Below, piece by piece: positions 19,022 through 28,072 of a stretch of 64,000 bases of DNA. A program made the position numbers and the translations under genes. Under the pieces are notes generated by a model. That model searched no databases, was not told where the DNA came from, and saw only the letters and a program-made list of their open reading frames with translations. Positions within the stretch are counted from its first letter, which is position 1. Each line of letters opens with the position of its first letter. Origin of the DNA: an uncultured Saprospiraceae bacterium (GTDB lineage: Bacteria > Bacteroidota > Bacteroidia > Chitinophagales > Saprospiraceae); the NCBI GenBank assembly GCA_938016265.1, contig CALLWB010000090.1:1-64000 (forward strand), read 5' to 3'.

Positions 19022-20335
19022 ATGAAAATTAAACTGTCATCCTTACTAATCCTTGTATTTGCATTTTCCATTGGATGTGGGGGGCCTGGTCAAGAACTAA
19101 AAAAGAAAATTTCTGAGCTAGAACAATCTGTAGAATCTTCGCCTAGTAAAGACAATATGATTGATCTGGAACGAAGTTATGTTAAATTTACAAAGGATTT
19201 TCCTGATGATAAGGAATGGTGTGGTCGTTTTTTATACCGTGCTGCGGGATTGAACTACCGTATTCAAAATTTCAACAAATCAGCTACCCAACTTGAAAAA
19301 GGAGTTGCAGAATATTCCTCTTCCTCTGCTACGGCGAATAGTGTGTTTTTGCTAGCGCAATTGTATGAAACCAATCTGCGTAACCCCAATAAAGCTAAGC
19401 AGTATTATCAAATGCTAATTGACAAATATCCTAGTCACCCTCAAATAACGGAGGCAGAATTATTCTTTAAACCAATAGGAGAAAAATTAAAATACAAAAT
19501 AACGAAGCAGGAAAAATTGCTACGCGAATCTCCTGGCGAAACTGGCCTGAACCTGAAAGCAGCTTCTGAACTTAGACGATTGTACAACACCTTCATCAAC
19601 CAGGTTTCCGATGATCCAAAAGGGCTCAACCAAATCAGAATGAGCAGTGCTAAACTAAATGCAGAGACCAACAATATCATGGGCGCAAAAACAAACCTTG
19701 AACAGATCATCAATGACCCGACTGATGGTGCTTCCAAAGCAGAAGCCCGTCTATTACTAGCAGATATCCTGGAAAACGATTTAAATCTTCCTGATGAAGC
19801 AAAGGTAATGGCAGAAGCATTCCTTTCTGAAAATCCAGGTCATGCGCAAGCAGAAGATGCCAAATACTACTTGAAACCAGCTAGAGAAAAGACCACTCTT
19901 AAAATTAAAAAGTTGGAAGACGATATTTATTCTAAAGAACAAAAAGGCAAATTAGATCGCCGAAAAGCAACCAGACTGATCAACAGCTACGAGTCTTTTG
20001 CAAAACAATTTCCAAAAGATCCAAAAGCTCCTGACCACTTATACAAAGCAGGTGAAGTAGCGAGATCCATTAACGATTTTAGCAAAGCGATGGATGTCTG
20101 GAAAATTGTTTATGAAAAGTACAATAGCTACGAGAAAGCACCACAAGCATTATTCCTACAAGGATTTATCCACGAAAATGACTTCCGCGATTTGGACAAT
20201 GCAAAGAAAGTATACACAGAGTTTCTAAAGAAATATCCTAAACACGATTTAGCGGACGATGTTCAATTTTCTCTAACTCACTTGGGTAAACCAGCAGATG
20301 AGATCATCAAATCTTTTGGAGAGAAAGGGAAATAG
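19022..20335 (+). CDS. TPR-repeat outer-membrane lipoprotein
   Basis: 437 residues. The signal peptide ends FSIGC, predicting a lipoprotein. The mature chain is almost all alpha-helical tetratricopeptide-like repeats. Three clear blocks are NFNKSATQLEKGV, NPNKAKQYYQMLIDKYP and DLDNAKKVYTEFLKKYPKHD; the phrase of the type AxxYYxxxxxKYPxHP recurs as in BamD and YbgF. Such proteins act as scaffolds in outer-membrane assembly or Tol-Pal-like complexes. The specific role is not shown. It converges with the WGR-ankyrin gene and the stops are 20 bases apart. Confidence 0.82.
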   Translation: MKIKLSSLLILVFAFSIGCGGPGQELKKKISELEQSVESSPSKDNMIDLERSYVKFTKDFPDDKEWCGRFLYRAAGLNYRIQNFNKSATQLEKGVAEYSSSSATANSVFLLAQLYETNLRNPNKAKQYYQMLIDKYPSHPQITEAELFFKPIGEKLKYKITKQEKLLRESPGETGLNLKAASELRRLYNTFINQVSDDPKGLNQIRMSSAKLNAETNNIMGAKTNLEQIINDPTDGASKAEARLLLADILENDLNLPDEAKVMAEAFLSENPGHAQAEDAKYYLKPAREKTTLKIKKLEDDIYSKEQKGKLDRRKATRLINSYESFAKQFPKDPKAPDHLYKAGEVARSINDFSKAMDVWKIVYEKYNSYEKAPQALFLQGFIHENDFRDLDNAKKVYTEFLKKYPKHDLADDVQFSLTHLGKPADEIIKSFGEKGK

Positions 20336-20355
20336 TTTTTTGGTAGAAAGTACTG

Positions 20356-22329
20356 TTACATAGATTTAGTGGTTGTTCCCTTAGGGTACTTCACTTTATA
20401 TATTTTACGTTGCTTTTTTGATGGAAGATGGTGATCGTATTGGTTGTTTAGCTGAAGCATTTGGTTGATCAGAGATTCATTTTTGGAGGATTTTGCATAA
20501 TGCATGGCTGTCCAGCCGTATTCGTCTTGCAAATTCACTTCAGCATTGGCAACATTAAGGCATGCTTTCACTAGGTCTAAATTTTGAGTTTTAGCAGCAA
20601 AATGAAACAAGTTAAATCCTTTTTTGTCTTGAAGGAAAGGATTAAAACCTAGGTCAATCAATTCAATCAGACCGGCTTCTTCAGAGCTAGAGAGTTTGCT
20701 TTTGCTTTTAGATTTACCGAGGAGGGCATCTGTCAATTTGGAATCCTGCCATGAGATGGTTTTATGTTTTTGGAAGATATTGAGTTTGCTCAAGGCGGTT
20801 TTGGTTATATTAGGATTAAATCCTAATATCCTACCTATAATCAACTCTAACGGTTTAACTCCATTGTTTGTTTCTGCATCAGGATTTGCTCCTAATGTTA
20901 AGAATGCCTCCAATGTTGCATCTTCACCATATTCTGCTACTAGATGAATAGGTTGTTTTCCTTCTGTATCTTTTAGATTTATATCTGCCCCTTTTTTCAC
21001 TAGGTGCATTGTCGCCTCTTTTGTGCCTCTTGTGGCGGCGAAATGCAAGGGCGTCCCCCAACTTCCATTGTTATCATTGATATTTGCACCTTGGTCCAGG
21101 AGCAAGTCTATTATCTCGATTGTGTTTCTTTTGTTTTGTGCTGCGTAATGTAGCGCAGTATGTCCCTGAGCACTGCGATGCATTGCATCCATTCCTGCAT
21201 CAATGCATTTTTTGAGTAGTTCTATTCTTCCGCTGACCGTTGCAGTTTGCAAAAGAGAATGTTGGTCAGTACCACCAATCAATGTTATGTCGACTCCATT
21301 GTCCAGAAACAATTGGATGATTTTTTCCTGCCATGGATTTTCCCAGTAGGAATAACAATGACCAGGAAAAAATGGGCCATATGCTCCTAGATTAGGGTTG
21401 GCTCCTTTTTCAAGCAGTAATTTGGTGATCTTGTAGCTGTTTTCAGTTGCGCCATAAGCTTCTGAGGCTTCTTCTAGGGCATAACTGTCCCATTTGTTTC
21501 GTAGGGTATTGGGATCGACATTACCAGACAACAATTTTTCTACTTTGGCGAAATCGTGTTTTTCTATTGCTTTGAATATCTGTTCTGTATTTGGTGTGGT
21601 CTGCTCTTTCTTTTTTTGTTTTTTTGCTTTTATTTTTAACTCCGTTTCTATATTCCAATCCGTATTGAAATTTTGATAGATTAGTTCATATCCTTTTTTT
21701 AGTTTTTCATTTACTTTTGTATTGGCATATGCGGTGCTCATATATTGCGGTTGGTCAAATCTTCCCTTTGCCCCTTTTTTACCGTAGTTCAACATCCACC
21801 TTCCTTGAATGGTCTGAAATATTTTATAAAACTTTCCATTTTCTTCCGGAGTTTCTATGTGCCAATGTGGGCCTGTAAAATCGCAAGCTGTAGTCTCCCA
21901 GAATGCACCTACGGGGATATGCTCAATCCATTTTGGATCAGTTACCTCCAGTTCGTAAGTGGCTTGTGGTAGATGTTCTTGATAATGAAATTTGTCCGTT
22001 CCTTTTACAATGTAGTGCCAAGTATATTCTAAAAACTCGGGTTTAACTGGAAAGTTCTGAAAATCCGAAACTACCAACTTCTTTACATACCGTTGGCAAA
22101 GCTTAATGTGCCCCGAATCTTCGTAAATATCCTCTTTCTGGTTTTTTAAATCCTTTTCAAAAACCGTCTCCCCAAGTTTCCAATAATCCGTATAATCAGA
22201 AAAGAATAGTAGTGGAAATCCATGTGTTCTCGGCAAAGAACTCCAATCAGAATAAATAAGATAAGTTTTAAACGTAAGGTGGCAACCCTTCTTTGAGAGA
22301 ATTCGGATGCCATGAATCATTGAGGACAT
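20356..22329 (-). CDS. WGR-like domain plus ankyrin-repeat protein
   Basis: 657 residues with no signal peptide. Residues 1-165 are an unrecognised N-terminal domain rich in Trp and Tyr. Residues about 166-220 (GKFYKIFQTIQGRWMLNYG, then KKGAKGR and KLKKGYELI) match the WGR fold, though the hallmark Trp-Gly-Arg reads Tyr-Gly-Lys. WGR domains in PARP proteins bind nucleic acid. A charged linker (KAKKQKKKEQ) precedes about ten ankyrin repeats (245-645; GHTALHYAAQNK, WGTPLHFAATRG, YGWTAMHYAKSS), which mediate protein contacts. The combination suggests an intracellular sensor or scaffold. yebC lies 117 bases upstream on the same strand, with no evidence of co-function. Confidence 0.85.
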   Translation of the reverse strand: MSSMIHGIRILSKKGCHLTFKTYLIYSDWSSLPRTHGFPLLFFSDYTDYWKLGETVFEKDLKNQKEDIYEDSGHIKLCQRYVKKLVVSDFQNFPVKPEFLEYTWHYIVKGTDKFHYQEHLPQATYELEVTDPKWIEHIPVGAFWETTACDFTGPHWHIETPEENGKFYKIFQTIQGRWMLNYGKKGAKGRFDQPQYMSTAYANTKVNEKLKKGYELIYQNFNTDWNIETELKIKAKKQKKKEQTTPNTEQIFKAIEKHDFAKVEKLLSGNVDPNTLRNKWDSYALEEASEAYGATENSYKITKLLLEKGANPNLGAYGPFFPGHCYSYWENPWQEKIIQLFLDNGVDITLIGGTDQHSLLQTATVSGRIELLKKCIDAGMDAMHRSAQGHTALHYAAQNKRNTIEIIDLLLDQGANINDNNGSWGTPLHFAATRGTKEATMHLVKKGADINLKDTEGKQPIHLVAEYGEDATLEAFLTLGANPDAETNNGVKPLELIIGRILGFNPNITKTALSKLNIFQKHKTISWQDSKLTDALLGKSKSKSKLSSSEEAGLIELIDLGFNPFLQDKKGFNLFHFAAKTQNLDLVKACLNVANAEVNLQDEYGWTAMHYAKSSKNESLINQMLQLNNQYDHHLPSKKQRKIYKVKYPKGTTTKSM

Positions 22330-22446
22330 AAGTGATATTGATTAAATTGCAGATATGTTTAAGTCGACTTATACCAATTCAATGAATCCACCAATTCACA
22401 AGTAAATTCAATTGATTCTACATTAAAAGCTTTTTAACTAAGTGTT

Positions 22447-23160
22447 CTAGGAAAGAATGGCATTGTGGTATACAAATAAGACATCTTCGTCTTCATCCAA
22501 TTTGTCGAGCAGTTTATCAACATCAGCCATTTGGTCTTCAGAGAGGACTTTTGTGACATTTGGGATTCGTTCGAAACCAGAGGATAATATTTCTAATTTT
22601 TGATTTTCAAGGGCTTTCTGGACCATTCCAAAATTTTCGAAGGAACCATAGAGCATGATGTAATCCTCTTCGGCAAAAACCTCTTCTACCCCGTGATCGA
22701 TCATCTCTAGTTCTAGTTCGTCCAAATCAATCTCGCCTTTTGGGATTTTGAAGTGGCAGTTTCGCTCAAACATAAACGAAACCGATCCTGAGGTCCCAAG
22801 ACTACCATTGGTTTTGCTAAAATAGCTTCGCACGTTGGCTACCGTCCGATTATTGTTGTCAGTGGCTGTTTCTACGATGATGGCGATACCGTGCATGGCA
22901 TACCCTTCAAACATCGTTTCTTTGTATTCGGAGGTGTCTTTGTCAGTAGCTTTTTTGATAGCGCGCTTTACATTTTCAAGCGGCATGTTGGCATCTTTCG
23001 CATTTTGAATAGCGGCACGAAGTGCGGAGTTTGCATCTTCATCAGGGCCTCCTTCTTTGATGGCAATGGCGATCTCTCTACCAATTCGGCTAAACGTTTT
23101 AGCCATTGCTGACCACCGTTTCATTTTTCTTGCCTTTCTATATTCAAATGCTCTTCCCAT
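22447..23160 (-). CDS. yebC: YebC/PmpR family regulator or translation factor
   Basis: 237 residues, full length for the family. The start is ATG 23160 with the usual MGRAFEYRKARKMKRWSAMAKTF-type N-terminus, followed by the conserved IAIKEGGPDEDANSALRAA and NMPLENVKRAI segments (domain 1) and the acidic domains 2 and 3 ending near DEDEDVLFVYHN. Members were first described as DNA-binding regulators (PmpR) and have more recently been linked to translation of proline-rich stretches. The sequence does not say which applies here. Cytoplasmic, probably constitutive, with a candidate promoter just upstream. Confidence 0.95.
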   Translation of the reverse strand: MGRAFEYRKARKMKRWSAMAKTFSRIGREIAIAIKEGGPDEDANSALRAAIQNAKDANMPLENVKRAIKKATDKDTSEYKETMFEGYAMHGIAIIVETATDNNNRTVANVRSYFSKTNGSLGTSGSVSFMFERNCHFKIPKGEIDLDELELEMIDHGVEEVFAEEDYIMLYGSFENFGMVQKALENQKLEILSSGFERIPNVTKVLSEDQMADVDKLLDKLDEDEDVLFVYHNAILS

Positions 23161-23184
23161 GATTTTGTTTTCTTAAATTTTGGA

Positions 23185-23215
23185 CAAAACTAAGGAATTA
23201 TACGCATTTTTCGAA
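23185..23215 (-). promoter_or_regulatory. Candidate yebC promoter
   Basis: On the minus strand the -7 box is TAGTTTTG (23192-23185), an exact TAnnTTTG match. TTCG (23215-23212) is a one-mismatch -33 box at 19-base spacing. The yebC ATG is 25 bases downstream of the -7 box. Confidence 0.5.
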
Positions 23216-23319
23216 AATCAATCGGATTTAGTCTATTTTTCGATGCATTTTTTAATCAATTTTATTGAACTGTTGGAGAAAGATGATTCCCAACTACTAG
23301 CTAGCTGTAGGTTAAAAAT

Positions 23320-23360
23320 ATAAAGGCCATATTCACATTAAAATAAAGGCCATATTCACA
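23320..23360. repeat. Short tandem repeat, 18 bp, period 23
   Basis: The 18-base unit ATAAAGGCCATATTCACA occurs at 23320-23337 and again at 23343-23360. It lies between yebC and the WG-repeat gene, about 95 bases before the latter's ATG. Confidence 0.7.
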
Positions 23361-23452
23361 CATTAATATTTCCCTAACAAACCTATTGGCAGCTTATTTG
23401 CATACTTTTTCGTACTATTAGGGCAAGAGATCAAACATCAACAACTAATTAC

Positions 23453-24454
23453 ATGCGAATAATCTGTTTCATTTTAATAACACTTTTTCTGGGAGATGCT
23501 TCCTACGCACAAAACGTGTTAGCATTGGTAAAGAAAAATGAGAAATTTGGATATATCAACCCAACCGGTAAGTACACCGTACCAGCCATTTATGAGGATG
23601 CTTACTCCTTCCATGACGGACTTGCCCCTGTAAAGTTGAATGGTAAGTGGGGCTACATTGATGAAACTGGAAAAACCATCATAAAACATGAATATGAGGA
23701 AGCTGCTTGGTTTTGGGAAGGTCTAGGCGCAGTAAAAAAGGGAGAATACTGGGGCTATCTTGATAAATCAGGTAAAGTGGTGATCCCTTTTATTTATGAA
23801 TACACGTTCTCTTTTTCAGAAGGACTAGCAGCAGTTACGAAGGATGGACTTTCTGGCTATATAGATTTGACAGGAAAGGTGATTATTCCCTTGATGTATA
23901 GCGATACTTATGATTTCTACAAAGGCATTGGCCCCGTCACGGATACGCTAGGCCATATTCAATACATTGACAAAAATAATCAATCCATCAATAAACCCTA
24001 CCTGAACCAATTGATTATCAAAAAATCAAAGTTCATCACGTTCTATAAAGACGATAAAATTGGAATCAAAAATCGACGCGGGAAAGTATTGATCGAACCC
24101 CGTTTTGATGCTATCAGTCGCTTCAAAAATGGAAAAGCGTTTTTCAAAATTGGAGACACCAAATATGGCGTCGTTAACAAACGTGGGGTTGTGAAATTCA
24201 AGCCCTTATACGACGATGCCGGAAGTTTTAATGAAGGATTGGCCCCTGTGAAAATCGACGGTCTCTGGGGATTTCTGCACCATAGAAAAGGAATCGCTAT
24301 AGCTCCTAAGTTTGAACGCGCTGGTTCTTTCGCCAACGGTTTAGCTCCTGTCTCTAAAGATGGCAAATGGGGATACACTAACAAAGAAGGGAAATTGGTC
24401 ATCAACTACCAATTTGAGGAACATGATGATATGGGGTTTTATGAAACGAAGTAG
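23453..24454 (+). CDS. Secreted WG-repeat protein
   Basis: 333 residues. A signal peptide ends GDASYAQ. The rest is built from WG (KWG) repeats of about 46 residues, each with a core such as KWGYIDETGKTIIKHEYEEA followed by FxxGLAPVKxxGKWG; about seven copies are present, some degenerate (residues 160-220). WG repeats form beta-rich modules found in many bacterial secreted or periplasmic proteins and their function is unknown. No T9SS tail or lipobox is visible, so periplasmic location is most likely. A second WG-repeat gene is at 55950-57026. Confidence 0.85.
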   Translation: MRIICFILITLFLGDASYAQNVLALVKKNEKFGYINPTGKYTVPAIYEDAYSFHDGLAPVKLNGKWGYIDETGKTIIKHEYEEAAWFWEGLGAVKKGEYWGYLDKSGKVVIPFIYEYTFSFSEGLAAVTKDGLSGYIDLTGKVIIPLMYSDTYDFYKGIGPVTDTLGHIQYIDKNNQSINKPYLNQLIIKKSKFITFYKDDKIGIKNRRGKVLIEPRFDAISRFKNGKAFFKIGDTKYGVVNKRGVVKFKPLYDDAGSFNEGLAPVKIDGLWGFLHHRKGIAIAPKFERAGSFANGLAPVSKDGKWGYTNKEGKLVINYQFEEHDDMGFYETK

Positions 24455-24462
24455 AGGGACTT

Positions 24463-24478
24463 TTTTGCTGGCGCAAAA
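24463..24478. repeat. Extragenic palindrome, copy B
   Basis: TTTTGC-TGGC-GCAAAA lies 9 bases after the WG-repeat gene and resembles 16606-16621, including the preceding GTAGAGGGACT. A related inverted sequence, CTAGCGAAAAAGTC, is at 24708-24721, so the two flank the 272-base convergent intergenic region. Confidence 0.45.
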
Positions 24479-24726
24479 CTGAGGTAGAGGCTAGAAGAAC
24501 AAAGGCATTTTTTACCAAAGCCTATTTGTTTCTAACGATCTAATCTCGACCAACAGCCAAATAATAAATAGCTATTTTGGAGTCTGAACTTATAGTGAGC
24601 TCCTTTTACTTCTAGGCTTGGGAAGCTTAGAGGGCAGTCAATTAGATAATCGTTGAATAACAATAATCCAATCGCATTTATCCCTAGACTCGCTACCAAT
24701 TATGCACTAGCGAAAAAGTCTTTCAA

Positions 24727-27345
24727 CTAACTTCCAGTGCCAAAGCCAATAGTACGGCGTTCATTTTCATGCTGCTCGATCAGCTTAAATTCAGAGATGT
24801 CTTCCAGTGTTACAGTTTTGATCTTGTCAGGTGTTCGTTCTGCTGCCGGAATGTCTGCCATTCTTAAGTTTTGATGTCGGATGGCTTCCTGGACAATTTT
24901 GCGGACAGTCCGTGCATTGCCGAAGTATTTGTGTTTATTGCTGTATAGTTTATTGATGTATTCAGACAGATGAGCTTCAGCGTCTTCATTGAGATACATC
25001 TCCTCATATTCTAACATGATTTTAGCAATTTTGAGCAATTCCTTTAAGGAATAGTCCTTGAAATCAAACTGCTTGTCGAATCTAGACATTAGGCCGGGAT
25101 TAGCTTCCAAGAATCGTTGCATTTCTACTGGATATCCGGCTACAATGACCATAAATTCTCCACGGTGATCTTCCATTCTTTTGAGAAGTGTTTCCACTGC
25201 TTCAAGACCGAAATCGCTATGGCCTCCTTGCGTTAGCGAATAGGCCTCGTCAATAAACAGACAGCCACCCATCGCTTTATCAATCATCTCCCCTGTTTTG
25301 ATGGCAGTTTGTCCAGTATAGCCAGCGACCAAATCTTTCCGGTCTGTCTCTACAATATGTCCACGCTCCAAAATCCCCAAAGATTTGTAGATCTGCACCA
25401 ACAGTCTGGCAATCGTCGTTTTCCCAGTACCCGGATTTCCACGGAATACTGAATGCAGAGAAAATGAACGTTTGACATCTTTGCCGATTTCTCTGTAGTA
25501 GCGCACTAACTTACTCATCTCCGTCACTTCGCGCTTGATATTGTCCAGTCCGACCAAACCGTTAAGTTGCTTGAGCGCATCTTCCAATAATGGCTCGTCT
25601 ATAGGCAGTTTTACAATATTGTCGGATGAATCTTTGAATATCTTTTCGACATCTGGCAACGCTACGTTTGACAAACTTTCGGAGTCCATTTCCTTCACTT
25701 TAGAAAGGTTGGACATTAGCCGTAAGGCCATGTTTTGTTTTGCTTCTTCTACGATCCCATTTACAAATCGAGCATTTCCAAATTTATTATCCCGGTTTCT
25801 ATACTCCTCTACTACCTTTTTATAAACGAATGATTTTGCTTCTTCTGACAATTTAATGCCGTGATTGTTGGCACTAAAATCGGAGATCTCAATCAATTCG
25901 TCTGGAGAATAATCCGGAAAGAAAATGATGTTTCTCAAACGGGATGCCATACCTGGATTGACGTCTAAAAATTGCTCCATTTCCTTCGGGTAACCGGCAA
26001 AAATGATACTAATGTCCTTTTTACCGTCAGACAGCTCTTTCAATAATACTTCGACTACTTCACGACCAAAATCTTTTCCATCATCTCCCCTATTTGTGAG
26101 GCTGTAGGCTTCATCGATAAACAAAATTCCGCCTCTTGCCTTTTCGATGGCTTTTTTGACTTTAGGCGCAGTTTGACCGATAAACTCGCCGACTAAATCA
26201 GCGCGACCGACCTCGTGTACTTTACCATGTTCCAATAAATCAAGACTATGGTATATTTGTCCTAGTAATCTGGCAACAGTAGTTTTCCCTGTGCCCGGAT
26301 TGCCGGTAAATACTGCATGCAAATTAAACTGTTTGTCCTCTTCAAATCCTTTCTCCCGTCTGATTTTCAAGAACTGGAGGTAGGTGGCCAATTCATTTAT
26401 TTGGTCTTTGACGACTTTAAGTCCGATTAGGCCTTCCAATTCCTTTTTGGCTTCTTCGAAACTCATTTTTTGTGGAGCTGGCCCTTGTATCCCGTGTGGA
26501 TTTTGGAAAGAAGCAAAGACCATATGTTCTCCAGCTTCCACTTCCTCTTTTCCAACTTCAAATGGTACCACAGCGATCAACTGATCCATAAAAATAATCT
26601 CCAGGGTGTATTTGTCTTCAAACCAATAGCCAGGAGCTTCAGTACCATAACCTGAGTCAAACTCAATGGTTTCTGGTTGATCTGTATAGTTTTTGAAATG
26701 AGAAGCATGCGCTTTCAATTGCCCAGCGTCGTTGTAAAAATTGAAAAATAATTCTAGGGGAAATTCAGGTTTGTCTTTCAGTTTATTTTCGAGCTCCATC
26801 TCAATATTCACATATCTGGTGGTTTTCGAGTTGAACGTGTCTAGGTATTGTCGATCCTCTTTTTTCTGGCCGCCTCGTTGGCTCTCAAACAGGCGAATTC
26901 CTTTGATCTCGAAGTATGGATTGAGTGCAAAATTGACTACGCCCACATTGGTCACGTAAAACAGGCTTTGGCCTACCAATTCATTATCGATAAAAACTTC
27001 CCAAACATATTCCCCCTCTTTCCACCAACCTGGATCGGGTGTTCCCCAGCCTTCACAGACACGGATGATATTCTTATCTTTTGTCACCTTCACCTCTTTC
27101 TTCAACTCACAAACTTCTGTATTTGTCTTTTTGTTGGTGCAGGTGAGGCGGACCTCCGTTTGCCAATCCAACTCATCAAACAGTTTGTTATAAAACGAAA
27201 TTTCGGCATATATATACCTGGTTTCTATTAGATCAAATACCTTTCTATATTTTTTTTTGTTGTTATACAGGTTTTCTTTGGAAGTAAATGTTTTAATTCC
27301 CAACAATTTGTAGTTGCCACCGACGGCTTTGATTTTGTCCTCCAT
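24727..27345 (-). CDS. Tandem CbbX/SpoVK-type AAA+ ATPase with duplicated N-domain
   Basis: 872 residues in four modules. Residues about 17-137 and 147-272 are two related beta-rich domains sharing GWGTPDPGWW / GYGTEAPGYW, the latter parts of each ending in an LVG/LIA strand. Two AAA+ domains of the CbbX/CfxQ/SpoVK subgroup follow. AAA-1 has Walker A GNPGTGKTT at about 348 and Walker B GILFIDEAYS near 408; AAA-2 has GNPGTGKTT near 638 and GCLFIDEAYS near 696. Both also keep the RLRNIIFFPDYS / RFDKQFDFKDYS region and arginines expected for ring ATPases. Both sites look active. The relative CbbX remodels Rubisco; here the client is unknown. The start codon overlaps the pncA stop by one base (TAATG), indicating translational coupling at the end of the NAD-salvage operon. 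Confidence 0.88.
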   Translation of the reverse strand: MEDKIKAVGGNYKLLGIKTFTSKENLYNNKKKYRKVFDLIETRYIYAEISFYNKLFDELDWQTEVRLTCTNKKTNTEVCELKKEVKVTKDKNIIRVCEGWGTPDPGWWKEGEYVWEVFIDNELVGQSLFYVTNVGVVNFALNPYFEIKGIRLFESQRGGQKKEDRQYLDTFNSKTTRYVNIEMELENKLKDKPEFPLELFFNFYNDAGQLKAHASHFKNYTDQPETIEFDSGYGTEAPGYWFEDKYTLEIIFMDQLIAVVPFEVGKEEVEAGEHMVFASFQNPHGIQGPAPQKMSFEEAKKELEGLIGLKVVKDQINELATYLQFLKIRREKGFEEDKQFNLHAVFTGNPGTGKTTVARLLGQIYHSLDLLEHGKVHEVGRADLVGEFIGQTAPKVKKAIEKARGGILFIDEAYSLTNRGDDGKDFGREVVEVLLKELSDGKKDISIIFAGYPKEMEQFLDVNPGMASRLRNIIFFPDYSPDELIEISDFSANNHGIKLSEEAKSFVYKKVVEEYRNRDNKFGNARFVNGIVEEAKQNMALRLMSNLSKVKEMDSESLSNVALPDVEKIFKDSSDNIVKLPIDEPLLEDALKQLNGLVGLDNIKREVTEMSKLVRYYREIGKDVKRSFSLHSVFRGNPGTGKTTIARLLVQIYKSLGILERGHIVETDRKDLVAGYTGQTAIKTGEMIDKAMGGCLFIDEAYSLTQGGHSDFGLEAVETLLKRMEDHRGEFMVIVAGYPVEMQRFLEANPGLMSRFDKQFDFKDYSLKELLKIAKIMLEYEEMYLNEDAEAHLSEYINKLYSNKHKYFGNARTVRKIVQEAIRHQNLRMADIPAAERTPDKIKTVTLEDISEFKLIEQHENERRTIGFGTGS

Positions 27346-27989
27346 TATGTGTTTTTTACCATTTCCTTTGATCCTAACAGGGTGGTGTAGTCTTCTACTA
27401 TAGTTACCCCTTTTGACTTCATTTCTTCAATTGCCAAATCTACGTCATTTTCCTTTAAATTCACACCTCTGCAAGCCTGAACAATCAAATTGGTGTCAAA
27501 GCCTTCTTCCTGCGCATGCAATGCGGTAAACTTGACACAAAAATCTGTCGCCAATCCGAGGACAAAAACCTCGGTTACTTGTTGCTCTTTCAAGTATTCC
27601 GCCATCCCTGTAGATTTTCGTTTTCCATTGTCGTAAAAACCGCTATAACTGTCTATTGTTTTATCTGTCCCTTTTGGGAATACTTTGGTGATTTTTTGAG
27701 TGTTCAGTTCTTTGACAAACTGAGCTCCGAAACTTTCTTGTACGCAATGAATTGGCCATAATACTTGTTCCAAACCATTTAAATCAATTACCTGATAGGG
27801 TTTTCTCCACATGTGATTTGCTGCAAAACTACCATGGTCGGCAGGATGCCAATCCTGAGTCGCTACGACCAATTCAAATTGTTCCATCAATTCATTTGCA
27901 ATAGGTATCACCATATCCCCCTCCTTTACTGCGAGATGTCCTCCTGGACAAAAGTCATTTTGTAAATCAACTAAGATAAGTGCTTTCAT
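27345..27989 (-). CDS. pncA: Nicotinamidase PncA
   Basis: 214 residues, the usual size. The enzyme hydrolyses nicotinamide to nicotinate and ammonia, the first step of the deamidating NAD salvage route; pncB upstream performs the next step. The catalytic Asp is in LVDLQNDFCPGG (about residue 8), the Lys lies in the KGTDKTIDSYSGF region near 105-117, and the nucleophilic Cys is in GLATDFCVKFTALHA near 148. The metal-site residues are in DWHPADHGSF. Cytoplasmic isochorismatase-like fold. Its stop overlaps the start of the AAA+ gene by one base. It follows the acyl-CoA dehydrogenase gene after 81 bases. Confidence 0.95.
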   Translation of the reverse strand: MKALILVDLQNDFCPGGHLAVKEGDMVIPIANELMEQFELVVATQDWHPADHGSFAANHMWRKPYQVIDLNGLEQVLWPIHCVQESFGAQFVKELNTQKITKVFPKGTDKTIDSYSGFYDNGKRKSTGMAEYLKEQQVTEVFVLGLATDFCVKFTALHAQEEGFDTNLIVQACRGVNLKENDVDLAIEEMKSKGVTIVEDYTTLLGSKEMVKNT

Positions 27990-28031
27990 TTTTTTAAAGT
28001 GATGTATTTATTAATGGTTAAATGGTTTGTT

Positions 28032-28072
28032 GATTGGTGAATAGTGGTTTGAAATACCTAGCATCACCAATC
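28032..28072 (-). other. Stem-loop between acyl-CoA dehydrogenase gene and pncA
   Basis: GATTGGTGA (28032-28040) and TCACCAATC (28064-28072) form a perfect 9-bp stem with a 23-base loop. One arm overlaps the stop codon of the acyl-CoA dehydrogenase gene. No T-tract follows on the minus strand, so it is more likely an mRNA processing or stability hairpin than a terminator. Confidence 0.4.
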
